From contig CAVURU010000004.1 in the NCBI GenBank assembly GCA_963744005.1, forward strand, positions 1,116,001 to 1,180,000: a stretch of DNA of 64,000 nucleotides, read 5' to 3'. The DNA comes from Palsa-504 sp963744005 (GTDB lineage Bacteria > Actinomycetota > Actinomycetes > Streptosporangiales > Streptosporangiaceae). This document shows, piece after piece, positions 28,257-36,974 of this stretch (within the stretch, counting starts at the first letter, position 1; every line of letters starts with the position of its first letter). The notes beneath the pieces were generated by a model. It was not told the origin of the DNA, did not search any database, and saw nothing but the letters and a program-made list of their open reading frames with translations. Made by a program: the position numbers and the translations under genes.

Positions 28257-29246
28257 CTACGACCCCGTCAGCACCCGCACCGGCGCGCCCGCGGCGAAGG
28301 CCACGATGTCCTCCGCCGCATGGCCGTAGAAGACCCGGTAGGTCTCCTCGGTGACGTAGCCGATGTGCGGGCTGAGCACCACGTTCGGCGCGGTCCGCAG
28401 CGGCGAGGCCAGCGGCAGCGGCTCGACGTCGTACACGTCCAGGGCCGCGCCGGCGATGGCGCCCGAGCGCAGTGCGGCCACCAGGGCCGGGGTGTCCACC
28501 AGCGGGCCGCGCGAGGTGTTGACCAGGTAGGCGGTCGGCTTCATCAGGGCCAGCTCGGCCGCCCCGACCACGCCCACGCTGCGCGGGCTGAGCTTGTAGT
28601 GCACGGTCACCACGTCGGATGAGGCGAACAGCTCATCCTTGCCGGCCGGCGTGATGCCCGCCTCCTCGGCGCGGGCCGGATCCAGGTTCTGGCTCCACGC
28701 CGCCACCTCCATGCCGAACGCCCGGCCGATGTCGGCTACCCGGCGGCCCAGGTTGCCCAGGCCGACCACGCCGAGCCGCTTGCCTTCCAGCCCGGTGCCG
28801 ACCGTGTGCTGCCAGCCGCCGCTCATCCCCAGCGCCGCGCCGCCCGCCGCGCCGGCCATCTTCATCTGCCGGTCTTCCTCCGGGATGTGCCGGAGCAGGG
28901 CCAGGATGAGGGCCCAGGTCAGCTCGGCGGTGGGGGAGCCGAGGCCGCCGGTGCCGCACACGGTGATGCCGCGGGCGGCCGCCGCCTCCAGGTCGATGGA
29001 CGCGTTGGCCATGCCGGTGGTGACGAGCAGCCGCAGCCGCGGCAGCCGGCCGAGCCGCTCGGCGTCGAACGCCGTCCGCTCCCGCATGGCCACGATGACG
29101 TCGTACGGCTCCAGCGCGCTCACCAGCGCGTCGGTCCGCGCGATGTGCTGGGCGAAGACGTCGATGGCGGCCAGTTCGCGTACCGCGGACCAGTCCGCGC
29201 TGGCCAGCGCCACCTGCTGATAATCGTCGAGGATCGCGACCCGCAT
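28257..29246 (-). CDS. D-2-hydroxyacid dehydrogenase family protein
   Basis: 329 residues, NAD(P)-dependent oxidoreductase of the phosphoglycerate-dehydrogenase superfamily. LGVVGLGNLGRRVADIG is the Rossmann GxGxxG, LVNTSRGPLVD carries the catalytic arginine, DVYDVEPLP the conserved DVxxxEP glutamate, and LSPHIGYVTEETY the catalytic histidine. The D-2-hydroxyacid substrate is unknown; this subgroup is not SerA, lacking ACT domains. ATG 29246 has TAGGGT 6 nt upstream (leaderless). Confidence 0.92.
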   Translation of the reverse strand: MRVAILDDYQQVALASADWSAVRELAAIDVFAQHIARTDALVSALEPYDVIVAMRERTAFDAERLGRLPRLRLLVTTGMANASIDLEAAAARGITVCGTGGLGSPTAELTWALILALLRHIPEEDRQMKMAGAAGGAALGMSGGWQHTVGTGLEGKRLGVVGLGNLGRRVADIGRAFGMEVAAWSQNLDPARAEEAGITPAGKDELFASSDVVTVHYKLSPRSVGVVGAAELALMKPTAYLVNTSRGPLVDTPALVAALRSGAIAGAALDVYDVEPLPLASPLRTAPNVVLSPHIGYVTEETYRVFYGHAAEDIVAFAAGAPVRVLTGS

Positions 29247-29252
29247 GGCCCG

Positions 29253-29258
29253 ACCCTA
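29253..29258 (-). promoter_or_regulatory. -10 element of the hydroxyacid dehydrogenase gene, leaderless geometry
   Basis: On the minus strand TAGGGT ends 6 nt before ATG 29246. A short dyad GACCG-AA-CGGTC lies at 29281-29292, just upstream of where a -35 would be. Confidence 0.5.
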
Positions 29259-29388
29259 CCGCGCCAGAAAAAGACCATTAGACCGAACGGTCCTGGGTGC
29301 GTGCCCCCGTCCGCCGCCCTTACGCCCTCAGCCGACACGCGCCTGAGGTCCTTCGTCCGGGGCCAGCTTCTCGCTACCGTTTGTCATT

Positions 29389-32085
29389 ATGGCCACCCGT
29401 GTCCGGACCGAAGCAGCCCGGCAGGCCGCCGCGTCCTCGTCGGGGGCCGGGACGGCCGCCCGCGGCCGGTCAGCCAACCGGTCGGGCGCTACCCCGCGCC
29501 GCCGGCCCCCGGCCAGCAACGGCCGGAAGCGGCCGCCTCAGTCACGCAACCGGAACCGGAACCGCCGGCCATCCCGTCCGCAGGCCCGTCCCCGTGATCC
29601 CGTCGTCGTCCTGATCGGCTGGATCGGCCGGGTCATCGCCGGGGCCTGGATGGCGGTGGCCGGATCCGTCGGGTTCGCCGCCCGGGCCGTCGGCCGTGGC
29701 GCACGGGACCTGGAGCCGCATCACCGGCGGGACGGCGTCGGCCTGCTCACCCTGGGCCTGGCCATCGTGCTCGCGGGCGGGCTGTGGATGCGGATGGACA
29801 ACGCCGCCGGGCACGCCATCCGCGAGGTGGTGACCGGCGCCATCGGCTCGATGGCCTTCCTGGCCCCCGCCCTGATCGCGCTGCTGGCCTGGCGGTTCCT
29901 GCGGCACCCGGACCGCAACGAGGCCACCAGGCGGGCCGCCATCGGCTGGTTCGCCCTGCTCCTCGGCCTGACCGGCCTGCTCGAGATCGCCAAGGGCGCG
30001 CCGCGTCCCGCCGAAGGCGCCCGGGTCATCCGGCTGGCCGGCGGCTACGTCGGCTACGGGGTGGGCGGCCCGCTGTCGCACGCCCTGACCGCCTGGGTGG
30101 CCGGGCCGCTGCTCGCGCTGCTCTCCCTTTTCGGCCTGCTGCTCATCACCGGCACCACGCTGCACAAGATCCCCGAACGGCTGGCCGGCCTGCGTGCCGT
30201 CCTCGGTCACCCGCTGCCCGAGAACGCCGATCCCGGCGGCCTGGAGATCGACGAGGACTACGAGTCGGGCACCGGCGTCCAGGGCCGCGGGAAGCGCAGC
30301 CAGATCGCCAAGAACCTGCGGCTGCGCCCGGCCCTGGAAGGCGGCGACCGGGTCAAGCCGTACGACACGCCGCTGCTCGGCGCGGGCAAGAAGCGGGCCG
30401 ACGGCCCGAAGGCGGTCACCGGCCCCCTCCCGGACGGCGACGCGGGCCTGATCGAGGCGCTCGGTTTCGACAGCCACGACCACGCGGGCCCATCGGGCTC
30501 GCCCGTCCCGCCCGCTCCCGAGGCCGACGCTTCGCCGGCCACCCACGACGAGCCCGTCTCGGCCGGCGCTGCCGCTCCGCCGGGCCCGGCCGAGCAGCTC
30601 ATGCTGACCGGTGCCTCGCTCGGCGGCTACACCTTGCCGCCCATGGCCCTGCTCCGGCCCGGTAGCGCGCCCAAGGCGCGTACCCGGGCCAACGACATCG
30701 TGGTCGCGGCCCTGTCCGACGTCCTCGAGCAGTTCCAGGTGGACGCGCAGGTCACCGGGTTCAGCCGGGGCCCGACGGTGACCCGGTACGAGATCGAGCT
30801 GGCCCCCGGGGTCAAGGTCGAGCGGGTCACCGCGCTGTCCAAGAACATCGCCTACGCGGTCAAGAGCGCGGACGTCCGGATCATCTCCCCGATCCCGGGC
30901 AAGTCCGCGATCGGCGTGGAGATCCCGAACGCCGACAAGGAGATCGTCAGCCTGGGCGACGTGCTCAAGTCGCAGGTGGCGGTCAGCGACCACCACCCGA
31001 TGGTGGTCGGCCTGGGCAAGGACGTCGAGGGCCGGGTGCTGGTGGCCAACCTGGCCAAGATGCCGCACATCCTGATCGCGGGCGCGACCGGGTCCGGCAA
31101 GTCCGTCTGCCTCAACGGGCTCATCACCTCGATCCTGACCCGGGCCACGCCGGACGAGGTCCGGATGATCCTGGTCGACCCCAAGCGGGTCGAGCTGAGC
31201 ATCTACGAGGGCATCCCGCATCTCATCACGCCCATCATCACCAACCCCAAGAAGGCCGCCGAGGCGCTGGAATGGGTCGTCGGCGAGATGGAGCGGCGCT
31301 ACGACGACCTGGCCGCCTGCGGGTTCCGGCACGTGGACGACTTCAACAAGGCGGTGCGGGCCGGCCAGCTCAAGCCGCCGCCCGGCAGCGAGCGGGTCTA
31401 CCAGCCCTACCCGTACCTGCTGGTCATCGTCGACGAGCTGTCGGACCTGATGATGGTCGCGCCCCGCGACGTGGAAGACTCGGTGGTCCGGATCACCCAG
31501 CTGGCCCGGGCCGCCGGCATCCACCTGGTGCTGGCCACCCAGCGGCCCAGCGTGGACGTGGTCACCGGCCTGATCAAGGCCAACGTCCCGTCCCGGCTGG
31601 CCTTCGCCACCTCCTCGCTGGCCGACTCCCGGGTCATCCTGGACCAGCCCGGCGCGGAGAAGCTGGTCGGCCAGGGCGACGCGCTGTTCCTGCCCATGGG
31701 CGCGTCCAAGCCCCTGCGGCTGCAGAACGCGTTCCTGTCGGAGAAGGAAATCCGCGACATCGTCGCGCACACCAAGAAGCAGGCCGAGCCGGCCTACCGC
31801 GAGGACGTCGCCGCGGCCCCGGAGAAGACCCGGGAGATCGACGCCGACATCGGCGACGACCTCGACCTGCTCATGCAGGCCGCGGAGCTCATCATCACCA
31901 CCCAGTTCGGCTCGACGTCGATGCTGCAGCGCAAGCTGCGGGTCGGCTTCGCCAAGGCCGGCCGGCTGATGGACCTGCTGGAGAGCCGGTCCATCGTCGG
32001 GCCGAGCGAGGGATCCAAGGCCCGCGACGTGATGGTCCGGCCCGAGGATCTGGATGAGACGCTTGCCTCGCTACGCGGCGAATGA
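29389..32085 (+). CDS. ftsK: DNA translocase FtsK
   Basis: 898-residue septal DNA pump for chromosome segregation. A basic N-terminal tail (1-80), four to five membrane segments (about 85-265), an Ala/Pro/Gly-rich linker, then the alpha/beta motor with FtsK-specific SRGPTVTRYEIELAPGVKV, Walker A GATGSGKS at about 565-572, Walker B LLVIVDELSDLM, and the winged-helix gamma domain (AAELIITTQFGSTSMLQRKL) that reads KOPS/SRS sites. The start ATG is 8 nt behind TACCGT (29375-29380), a near-leaderless arrangement. Confidence 0.96.
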   Translation: MATRVRTEAARQAAASSSGAGTAARGRSANRSGATPRRRPPASNGRKRPPQSRNRNRNRRPSRPQARPRDPVVVLIGWIGRVIAGAWMAVAGSVGFAARAVGRGARDLEPHHRRDGVGLLTLGLAIVLAGGLWMRMDNAAGHAIREVVTGAIGSMAFLAPALIALLAWRFLRHPDRNEATRRAAIGWFALLLGLTGLLEIAKGAPRPAEGARVIRLAGGYVGYGVGGPLSHALTAWVAGPLLALLSLFGLLLITGTTLHKIPERLAGLRAVLGHPLPENADPGGLEIDEDYESGTGVQGRGKRSQIAKNLRLRPALEGGDRVKPYDTPLLGAGKKRADGPKAVTGPLPDGDAGLIEALGFDSHDHAGPSGSPVPPAPEADASPATHDEPVSAGAAAPPGPAEQLMLTGASLGGYTLPPMALLRPGSAPKARTRANDIVVAALSDVLEQFQVDAQVTGFSRGPTVTRYEIELAPGVKVERVTALSKNIAYAVKSADVRIISPIPGKSAIGVEIPNADKEIVSLGDVLKSQVAVSDHHPMVVGLGKDVEGRVLVANLAKMPHILIAGATGSGKSVCLNGLITSILTRATPDEVRMILVDPKRVELSIYEGIPHLITPIITNPKKAAEALEWVVGEMERRYDDLAACGFRHVDDFNKAVRAGQLKPPPGSERVYQPYPYLLVIVDELSDLMMVAPRDVEDSVVRITQLARAAGIHLVLATQRPSVDVVTGLIKANVPSRLAFATSSLADSRVILDQPGAEKLVGQGDALFLPMGASKPLRLQNAFLSEKEIRDIVAHTKKQAEPAYREDVAAAPEKTREIDADIGDDLDLLMQAAELIITTQFGSTSMLQRKLRVGFAKAGRLMDLLESRSIVGPSEGSKARDVMVRPEDLDETLASLRGE

Positions 32086-32201
32086 GCAGGAAAAATCAGC
32101 TGCCAGCCTCCCTGAAACGGCCGCTCGTGCTGTCTACACTTGGTGATGGCCCCGGCACTCGCCGGGCGAGCCCGTCCTGATCGCGCCCGCGGAGGCACAC
32201 C

Positions 32202-33011
32202 ATGAGCATCGGCGCGGAGCTGTCCGACGCGCGCCAACGCGCTGGCCTCACCGTCACCCAGGTCGGCCAGCAGACCCGGATCCGGGAAGCCATCATCCGG
32301 GACATCGAACAGGATGACTTCGCCTCCTGCGGCGGCGACTTCTACGCCCGCGGGCACATCCGCAGCATCGCCGGCGCGGTCGGCGCCGACCCGGTCCCGC
32401 TGATCAGCGAGTTCGACGAGGCGCACGGCCCGGTCAGCCCGCTGCGGGCGGCCGAGGTGTTCGAGCCCGCCAAGCCGATCAAGATCCGCGAGCGGCGCTC
32501 GCCCAGCCTGGCCATGATCGTCGTCCTGGTGCTCCTGGCCATCATCGGCTACGGCGCCTACCGGCTGGTGGACGGCTCGGGGAACTCCGGCCAGCCCGCC
32601 GCGGCGGGCTCGTCCGCCCCGCCCAGCGCTCAGCCGAGCGCGGTGGCCAAGGCCTCGCCCACCGTCGTACCCAGCTCGTCGCCGACCCCCTCGAACCTGG
32701 TCATCAAGGTGGCGGCCGGACAGGAATCCTGCTGGGTCCAGCTCACCAAAGCCAGCGACGGGTCGCAGATCTACATGGGGGTCGTCTCGGCGAACAGCTC
32801 CATGACGTGGACCGAGACGCAGCGGGTCAGCCTCCGGCTCGGCAACCCGGGCGGGATCACCCTGACCGTCAACGGCCACCGTCAGTCGATCAAGACGGTG
32901 CTGCCCACCACGCTGAAGTTCAGCCCGCCCGGCGGGTCCTCGGCCAGCACCTCGGACACCGCCTCGGTCAGTACCTCAGCCGGTGCCTCCTCTGGCGCCC
33001 AGGCGGGCTAG
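32202..33011 (+). CDS. RodZ-like helix-turn-helix membrane protein (DUF4115)
   Basis: 269 residues: N-terminal HTH_25 domain (GAELSDARQRAGLTVTQVGQQTRIREAIIRDIE), one membrane segment (about 104-126), a Ser/Pro/Ala-rich linker and a C-terminal DUF4115 beta domain (ESCWVQLTKASDGSQIYMG...). Domain order matches RodZ, a cell-shape protein, but actinobacterial versions between ftsK and rimO are not well studied. ATG start preceded by GGAGGCACACC. Confidence 0.85.
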   Translation: MSIGAELSDARQRAGLTVTQVGQQTRIREAIIRDIEQDDFASCGGDFYARGHIRSIAGAVGADPVPLISEFDEAHGPVSPLRAAEVFEPAKPIKIRERRSPSLAMIVVLVLLAIIGYGAYRLVDGSGNSGQPAAAGSSAPPSAQPSAVAKASPTVVPSSSPTPSNLVIKVAAGQESCWVQLTKASDGSQIYMGVVSANSSMTWTETQRVSLRLGNPGGITLTVNGHRQSIKTVLPTTLKFSPPGGSSASTSDTASVSTSAGASSGAQAG

Positions 33012-33028
33012 CCGGGGCCCCGGTCGCA

Positions 33029-33034
33029 TAGGCT
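33029..33034 (+). promoter_or_regulatory. -10 element of rimO, leaderless geometry
   Basis: TAGGCT ends 6 nt before the GTG at 33041; no Shine-Dalgarno. Confidence 0.5.
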
Positions 33035-33040
33035 CTCGGT

Positions 33041-34549
33041 GTGTCTTCACCATCCGGATCTGTTCGTCCCGGCGGTTCCGGCTCGGCATCGGCCCGGACC
33101 GTCAGCCTGGTCACGCTCGGCTGCGCCCGTAACGAGGTCGACTCCGAGGAGCTAGCCGCCCGCCTGGCCGCGTCCGGCTGGGAACTGGCCCCGGCCGATG
33201 AGGCCAGCGTGGTGGTCGTCAACACCTGCGGCTTCATCCAGGCGGCCAAGCAGGAGTCCATCTCCGAGCTGCTGGCCGCGTCCGAGTCCGGCGTCAAGGT
33301 CGCCGCCGTCGGCTGCCTGGCCGAGCGCTACGGCGCCGAGCTGGCCGACGAGCTGCCCGAGGCGCAGATCCTCAGCTTCGATGACTACCGCGACATCGGC
33401 GCCCGCCTGGACGACGTGCTCGCCGGTCACCGCCGTCCCGCCCATACCGCGCGGGACCGCCGCACCCTGCTGCCCATCAGCCCGGCCGACCGCCAGGCCC
33501 CGCGTCCGCCCGCTCCCGCGCCGGCCGGCGACTTCAGCGCCCCGGAGGCGCCCGCCGCGCCGTGGATCGGCCCGGATCCGGATCAGGGGGTGTTCCGCCG
33601 CCGGCTGTCCACCGGGGTGGTGGCGCCGCTGAAGATCGCGTCGGGCTGCGACCGGCGCTGCTCGTTCTGCGCCATCCCGTCCTTCCGCGGCGCGTTCGTG
33701 TCCCGGCGGCCGCCCGAGATCCTGGCCGAGGCCCGCTGGCTCGCCGGCCAGGGCGTGCGTGAGCTGGTCCTGGTCAGCGAGAACTCCACGTCCTACGGCA
33801 AGGACCTGGGCAACCTGCGGCTGCTCGAAGAGGTCCTCCCGGACCTGGCCGCGACCGAGGGCATCGACCGGGTCCGCATCAGCTACCTGCAGCCCGCCGA
33901 GCTGCGCCCCGGCCTGATCGAGGTCATCGCGTCCACCCCGGGCGTGGCCCCCTACTTCGACCTGTCCTTCCAGCACGCCAGCGGCGCGGTGCTGCGCGCG
34001 ATGCGGCGGTTCGGCGACCGTGAGCGGTTCCTGGGCCTGCTCGACCAGATCCGGGCCATCAGCCCCCAGGCCGGCGTCCGGTCCAACTTCATCGTCGGCT
34101 TCCCCGGCGAGACCGCCGAGGACCTGGCCGAGCTGGAGATGTTCCTCAACCGGGCCGGGCTGGACGCCATCGGGATCTTCGGCTACTCCGACGAGGACGG
34201 CACCGAGGCCGCGTCCCGGTCCGGCAAGCTGGACGACGCGGAGATCGCCCGCCGGGTCGAGGAGTTCGCCGACCTGGCCGAGGAGCTGATGGCCCAGCGG
34301 GCCGCCGACCGGATGGGGGAGACCCTCGACGTGCTGATCGAGGAGCCCGCCGAGCCGGACGACGACCAGGACCCGCCGCCCGGCCTGTTCACCGGCCGGG
34401 CCGCGCACCAGGCCCCGGAGGTCGACGGCGTGACCACGGTCCGGTCCGCGGTGCCGCTCGCGCCGGGCGACATGGTCCGCGCCGTGGTCACCGGATCGGA
34501 CGGAGTGGACCTGATCGCCGACGCCGTCGTGCCCGCTGACGCGATGTAG
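33041..34549 (+). CDS. rimO: ribosomal protein S12 methylthiotransferase
   Basis: Radical-SAM enzyme that methylthiolates Asp of ribosomal protein S12. 502 residues. N-terminal UPF0004 domain with Cys28, Cys63 and Cys92 for the auxiliary cluster; a Pro-rich actinobacterial insert (about 130-185, RRTLLPISPADR); radical-SAM Cys203-x3-Cys207-x2-Cys210 in SGCDRRCSFC; a C-terminal TRAM-like domain. Distinguished from MiaB, which is separately present at 60964, by its neighbours and the LGCARNEVDSE N-terminus. Confidence 0.95.
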   Translation: MSSPSGSVRPGGSGSASARTVSLVTLGCARNEVDSEELAARLAASGWELAPADEASVVVVNTCGFIQAAKQESISELLAASESGVKVAAVGCLAERYGAELADELPEAQILSFDDYRDIGARLDDVLAGHRRPAHTARDRRTLLPISPADRQAPRPPAPAPAGDFSAPEAPAAPWIGPDPDQGVFRRRLSTGVVAPLKIASGCDRRCSFCAIPSFRGAFVSRRPPEILAEARWLAGQGVRELVLVSENSTSYGKDLGNLRLLEEVLPDLAATEGIDRVRISYLQPAELRPGLIEVIASTPGVAPYFDLSFQHASGAVLRAMRRFGDRERFLGLLDQIRAISPQAGVRSNFIVGFPGETAEDLAELEMFLNRAGLDAIGIFGYSDEDGTEAASRSGKLDDAEIARRVEEFADLAEELMAQRAADRMGETLDVLIEEPAEPDDDQDPPPGLFTGRAAHQAPEVDGVTTVRSAVPLAPGDMVRAVVTGSDGVDLIADAVVPADAM

Positions 34550-34560
34550 CTGAGCCGACG

Positions 34561-35127
34561 GTGACTTCCGAACCGGGCCTGTGGAACGTGGCCAACGCGC
34601 TCACCCTGGTCCGGATCGTCCTGGTCCCGGTGTTCGTGGCCTGCCTGCTGGCCGGCGGCACCGGCTGGCGGCTGGCCGCCCTGGCCGCGTTCGGCGTCGC
34701 CTCTCTGACCGACTTCTTCGACGGGCAGCTGGCCCGCAGCCGGGGGCTGGTCACCGACTTCGGCAAGATCGCCGACCCGGTGGCCGACAAGGCTCTCACC
34801 GGGGCCGCCCTGATCTGCCTGTCCGCCCTCGGCGAGCTGCCCTGGTGGGTCACCGGGGTCATCTTGTTCCGTGAGATCGGCGTGACCGCACTGCGGTTCT
34901 GGGTCATCCGGCGCGGCGTCATCGCCGCCAGCCGCGGCGGCAAGCTCAAGACCCTGCTGCAGATCATCGCCATCTGCCTGTACGTGCTGCCCGCCAGCCT
35001 CAGCCCGCCCGGCCTGCTGAAGGCGGTCGTCATGGGCGCGGCCGTTATCGTCACCGTGGTAACCGGTGTCGACTATGTTCTGCAAGCGGTGCGGTTGCGC
35101 CGGTCCAAGCCGGCCGCAGGCGCGTAA
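34561..35127 (+). CDS. pgsA: CDP-diacylglycerol-glycerol-3-phosphate 3-phosphatidyltransferase
   Basis: Membrane enzyme making phosphatidylglycerophosphate. 188 residues with the CDP-alcohol phosphatidyltransferase motif Asp-Gly-x2-Ala-Arg-x8-Gly-x3-Asp-x3-Asp at residues 54-76 (DGQLAR...GKIADPVAD) and about five membrane segments. 11 bp after rimO and followed by cinA: the standard rimO-pgsA-cinA order. Confidence 0.94.
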   Translation: MTSEPGLWNVANALTLVRIVLVPVFVACLLAGGTGWRLAALAAFGVASLTDFFDGQLARSRGLVTDFGKIADPVADKALTGAALICLSALGELPWWVTGVILFREIGVTALRFWVIRRGVIAASRGGKLKTLLQIIAICLYVLPASLSPPGLLKAVVMGAAVIVTVVTGVDYVLQAVRLRRSKPAAGA

Positions 35128-35160
35128 CCGGTCGACGCCGCACGTTGGGGAGGGATGCGC

Positions 35161-35709
35161 GTGGTCGGGGGCTCAGGGTCACCGCAGGCCGGGGAGCACG
35201 ACACCCGGGCGGCATCCGCGGGCCCGGATGCCTGGGAGCTGGCCGAGCAGATCCACGCCCGGCTGCAGGCGGGCGGCCACACCGTCGCCGTGGCCGAGTC
35301 GCTCACCGGCGGCCTGGTCGCCGCAGCCCTGACCGACATCCCCGGCGCCTCGGCGTCGTTCCGCGGCGGGGTCGTCAGCTACGCCACCGAGCTCAAGGCC
35401 TCCCTGCTCGGCGTGGACCGCGACATGCTGGCTGAGTACGGCGCCGTCTACGCGCCCGTGGCCGCGGCCATGGCCACCGGAGTGCGGACCCGGCTCGGCG
35501 CGACCTACGGCGTGGCCACCACCGGGGTGGCGGGCCCCGATCCGGCCGACGGGCAGCCGGTCGGCACGGCCCACATCGCGGTCAGCGCCGCGGACGACAC
35601 CGTGGTCCGCACCGTCGTCCTCGAGGGCGACCGGCATGCCATCCGTAGACTGACGGTGGAGCACGCGCTGGGCTTGCTGCTCGGCAGGCTCCGGGAAGAT
35701 CTGGCTTGA
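35161..35709 (+). CDS. cinA: CinA family nicotinamide-nucleotide amidohydrolase
   Basis: About 182 residues, only the C-terminal CinA (PncC) amidase domain: AESLTGGLVAAALTDIPGAS, RGGVVSYATELK and TTGVAGPDPADGQPVGTAHIAV. It deamidates NMN to nicotinate mononucleotide in NAD recycling; the N-terminal MoCF-like domain of long CinA is absent, as usual in actinobacteria. GTG 35161 has GGAGGG 6 nt upstream; the ATG at 35155 lies within that purine tract and is too close. Confidence 0.92.
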   Translation: MVGGSGSPQAGEHDTRAASAGPDAWELAEQIHARLQAGGHTVAVAESLTGGLVAAALTDIPGASASFRGGVVSYATELKASLLGVDRDMLAEYGAVYAPVAAAMATGVRTRLGATYGVATTGVAGPDPADGQPVGTAHIAVSAADDTVVRTVVLEGDRHAIRRLTVEHALGLLLGRLREDLA

Positions 35710-35720
35710 TTACAGCGTTA

Positions 35721-35758
35721 CGTTGGCAGCGAACACGGGGTGGTCGGATCTCGCGAAC
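35721..35758. promoter_or_regulatory. two tandem ClgR-like operator sites
   Basis: CGT-N5-GCGAAC at 35721-35734 and CGG-N5-GCGAAC at 35745-35758 each differ by one base from the complement of the reported Streptomyces ClgR operator GTTCGC-N5-GCG. They are 24 bp apart, 66-103 nt upstream of clgR, and the second overlaps the -35 region for a TACGGT -10 at 35775-35780. Fits ClgR autoregulation. Confidence 0.5.
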
Positions 35759-35823
35759 TAACCGTAATGCCAGGTACGGTGGAACTGTCGGGTCGGGGGT
35801 TCGGCCTTGGAAGGGAGTGCGAC

Positions 35824-36270
35824 ATGGTTCTGCTCCGTCAGCTGCTAGGCGACGTGTTGCGCCGGCTTCGGCTGCGTCAGGGTCGGACACTGCGCGAGGT
35901 ATCCGCTTCAGCACGCGTGTCCCTGGGCTACCTGTCCGAAGTCGAGCGCGGCCAGAAAGAGGCGTCCTCCGAGCTGCTCGCCGCCATCTGCAGCGCGCTG
36001 AACACTCCGCTCTCCCAGGTCTTCCGAGAGGTCTCGGACAACTTCGCCCTCGCTGAGCTCCAGGCCGAGTCCGGCCTCGAGATGCCCCGCGAGCCGAGCC
36101 TGCGGGTCCCGGCCGAGGCCAGCCCGGGCCGTTCGTCCGGCCCGGACTTCGTCCGGATCGCCACCCTGGACCCGGACTCCGGCGCGGCGCTGGAGTTCGC
36201 CGACACCGACCGGGACTTCGGCACCGCCTCCGGGCACGTGCACGAGGTCACGGACATGGTGCCGGTCTAG
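35824..36270 (+). CDS. clgR: XRE-family regulator ClgR
   Basis: 148 residues. N-terminal Cro/C1 helix-turn-helix (about 12-66: LRQGRTLREVSASARVSLGYLSEVERGQKEASSELL) very characteristic of ClgR, activator of clp protease and lon genes in actinobacteria. Its position between cinA and recA is conserved. ATG 35824 is preceded by GGAAGGGAG; longer in-frame starts from 35740 would run through the operator region. The C-terminus (GHVHEVTDMVPV) is degraded-looking but of usual length. Confidence 0.9.
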   Translation: MVLLRQLLGDVLRRLRLRQGRTLREVSASARVSLGYLSEVERGQKEASSELLAAICSALNTPLSQVFREVSDNFALAELQAESGLEMPREPSLRVPAEASPGRSSGPDFVRIATLDPDSGAALEFADTDRDFGTASGHVHEVTDMVPV

Positions 36271-36281
36271 CCAGCCCCAGC

Positions 36282-36340
36282 ACCAAGCCGGCCCAGTACC
36301 AAACCGGCCCAGTACCAAACCGGCCCAGTACCAAGCGGCC
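36282..36340. repeat. 16-bp tandem repeat, 3.5 copies
   Basis: ACCAARCCGGCCCAGT repeats at 36282-36297, 36298-36313, 36314-36329 and partially from 36330. It fills most of the 85-bp gap between the convergent clgR and DUF1772 genes. Confidence 0.9.
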
Positions 36341-36355
36341 ACCGGCCTGGCCGGC

Positions 36356-36883
36356 TCAGCGCAGCATCAGGCCGACGGCCAGCAAAGCGGTGGCGCCCAG
36401 GGCCGCGACGGCGCGGACGTGGTTCCAGGCCGTCCAGTTCCGCATGTAGCTGGCCCACTGGTCCGGCGCGCTGAGCGCGTGCGGGTCGACCACGGCCAGC
36501 GCGTTGTTCAGCGGCACGTTTCCGGCCATGGTCACGATGATGGCTCCCGCCAGGTACAGCACACAGCCGGCCAGCATCCACTTGGCGCCCGGAGCCGACC
36601 ATGATCGCAGGGCCCAGATCGCCACCACGACGCCGAGGATGGCCGTGCCGAAGACGGCCAGCATGAACAGCGGGGTGACGGCCAGCTTGTTGATCGACTG
36701 CATGGCCCCGATGGCCTGCGCGGGCGCCAGCCGGTTCAGGGCCGGCATGATGAAGGACGAGAACGCGAAGAAGGTCCCCGCGACCAGGCCGCAGCCCAGC
36801 GTGGTGGCGAGCGCGGCGGCCCGCAGGCCCGAGCTCATCGACGTGTTGGCGGTACTGGCGGCTAGCCAGGTGTCAGTGGTCAT
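36356..36883 (-). CDS. DUF1772 (anthrone-oxygenase-like) membrane protein
   Basis: About 175 residues from ATG 36883 with four hydrophobic segments: near 20-50 (GCGLVAGTFFAFSSFIMPAL), 60-85, 95-115 and 150-175. GTFFAFSSFIMPAL and NVPLNNAL are DUF1772 signatures; the family resembles anthrone oxygenases and noxA-like proteins but most members are uncharacterised. Divergent from an AraC regulator 91 bp away, which probably controls it. Start is uncertain (ATG 36955 also in frame). Confidence 0.85.
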   Translation of the reverse strand: MTTDTWLAASTANTSMSSGLRAAALATTLGCGLVAGTFFAFSSFIMPALNRLAPAQAIGAMQSINKLAVTPLFMLAVFGTAILGVVVAIWALRSWSAPGAKWMLAGCVLYLAGAIIVTMAGNVPLNNALAVVDPHALSAPDQWASYMRNWTAWNHVRAVAALGATALLAVGLMLR

Positions 36884-36962
36884 GAGACCAGTCAACCGAG
36901 CAGCGGCGAGACTGAACATGGCCTGGACACTCAACTCCATATGCAAACGTCTCATCCTCGGT

Positions 36963-36968
36963 TACCGT
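36963..36968 (+). promoter_or_regulatory. -10 element of the AraC gene, leaderless geometry
   Basis: TACCGT ends 6 nt before the ATG at 36975; no Shine-Dalgarno. Confidence 0.5.
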
Positions 36969-36974
36969 GCTGGC

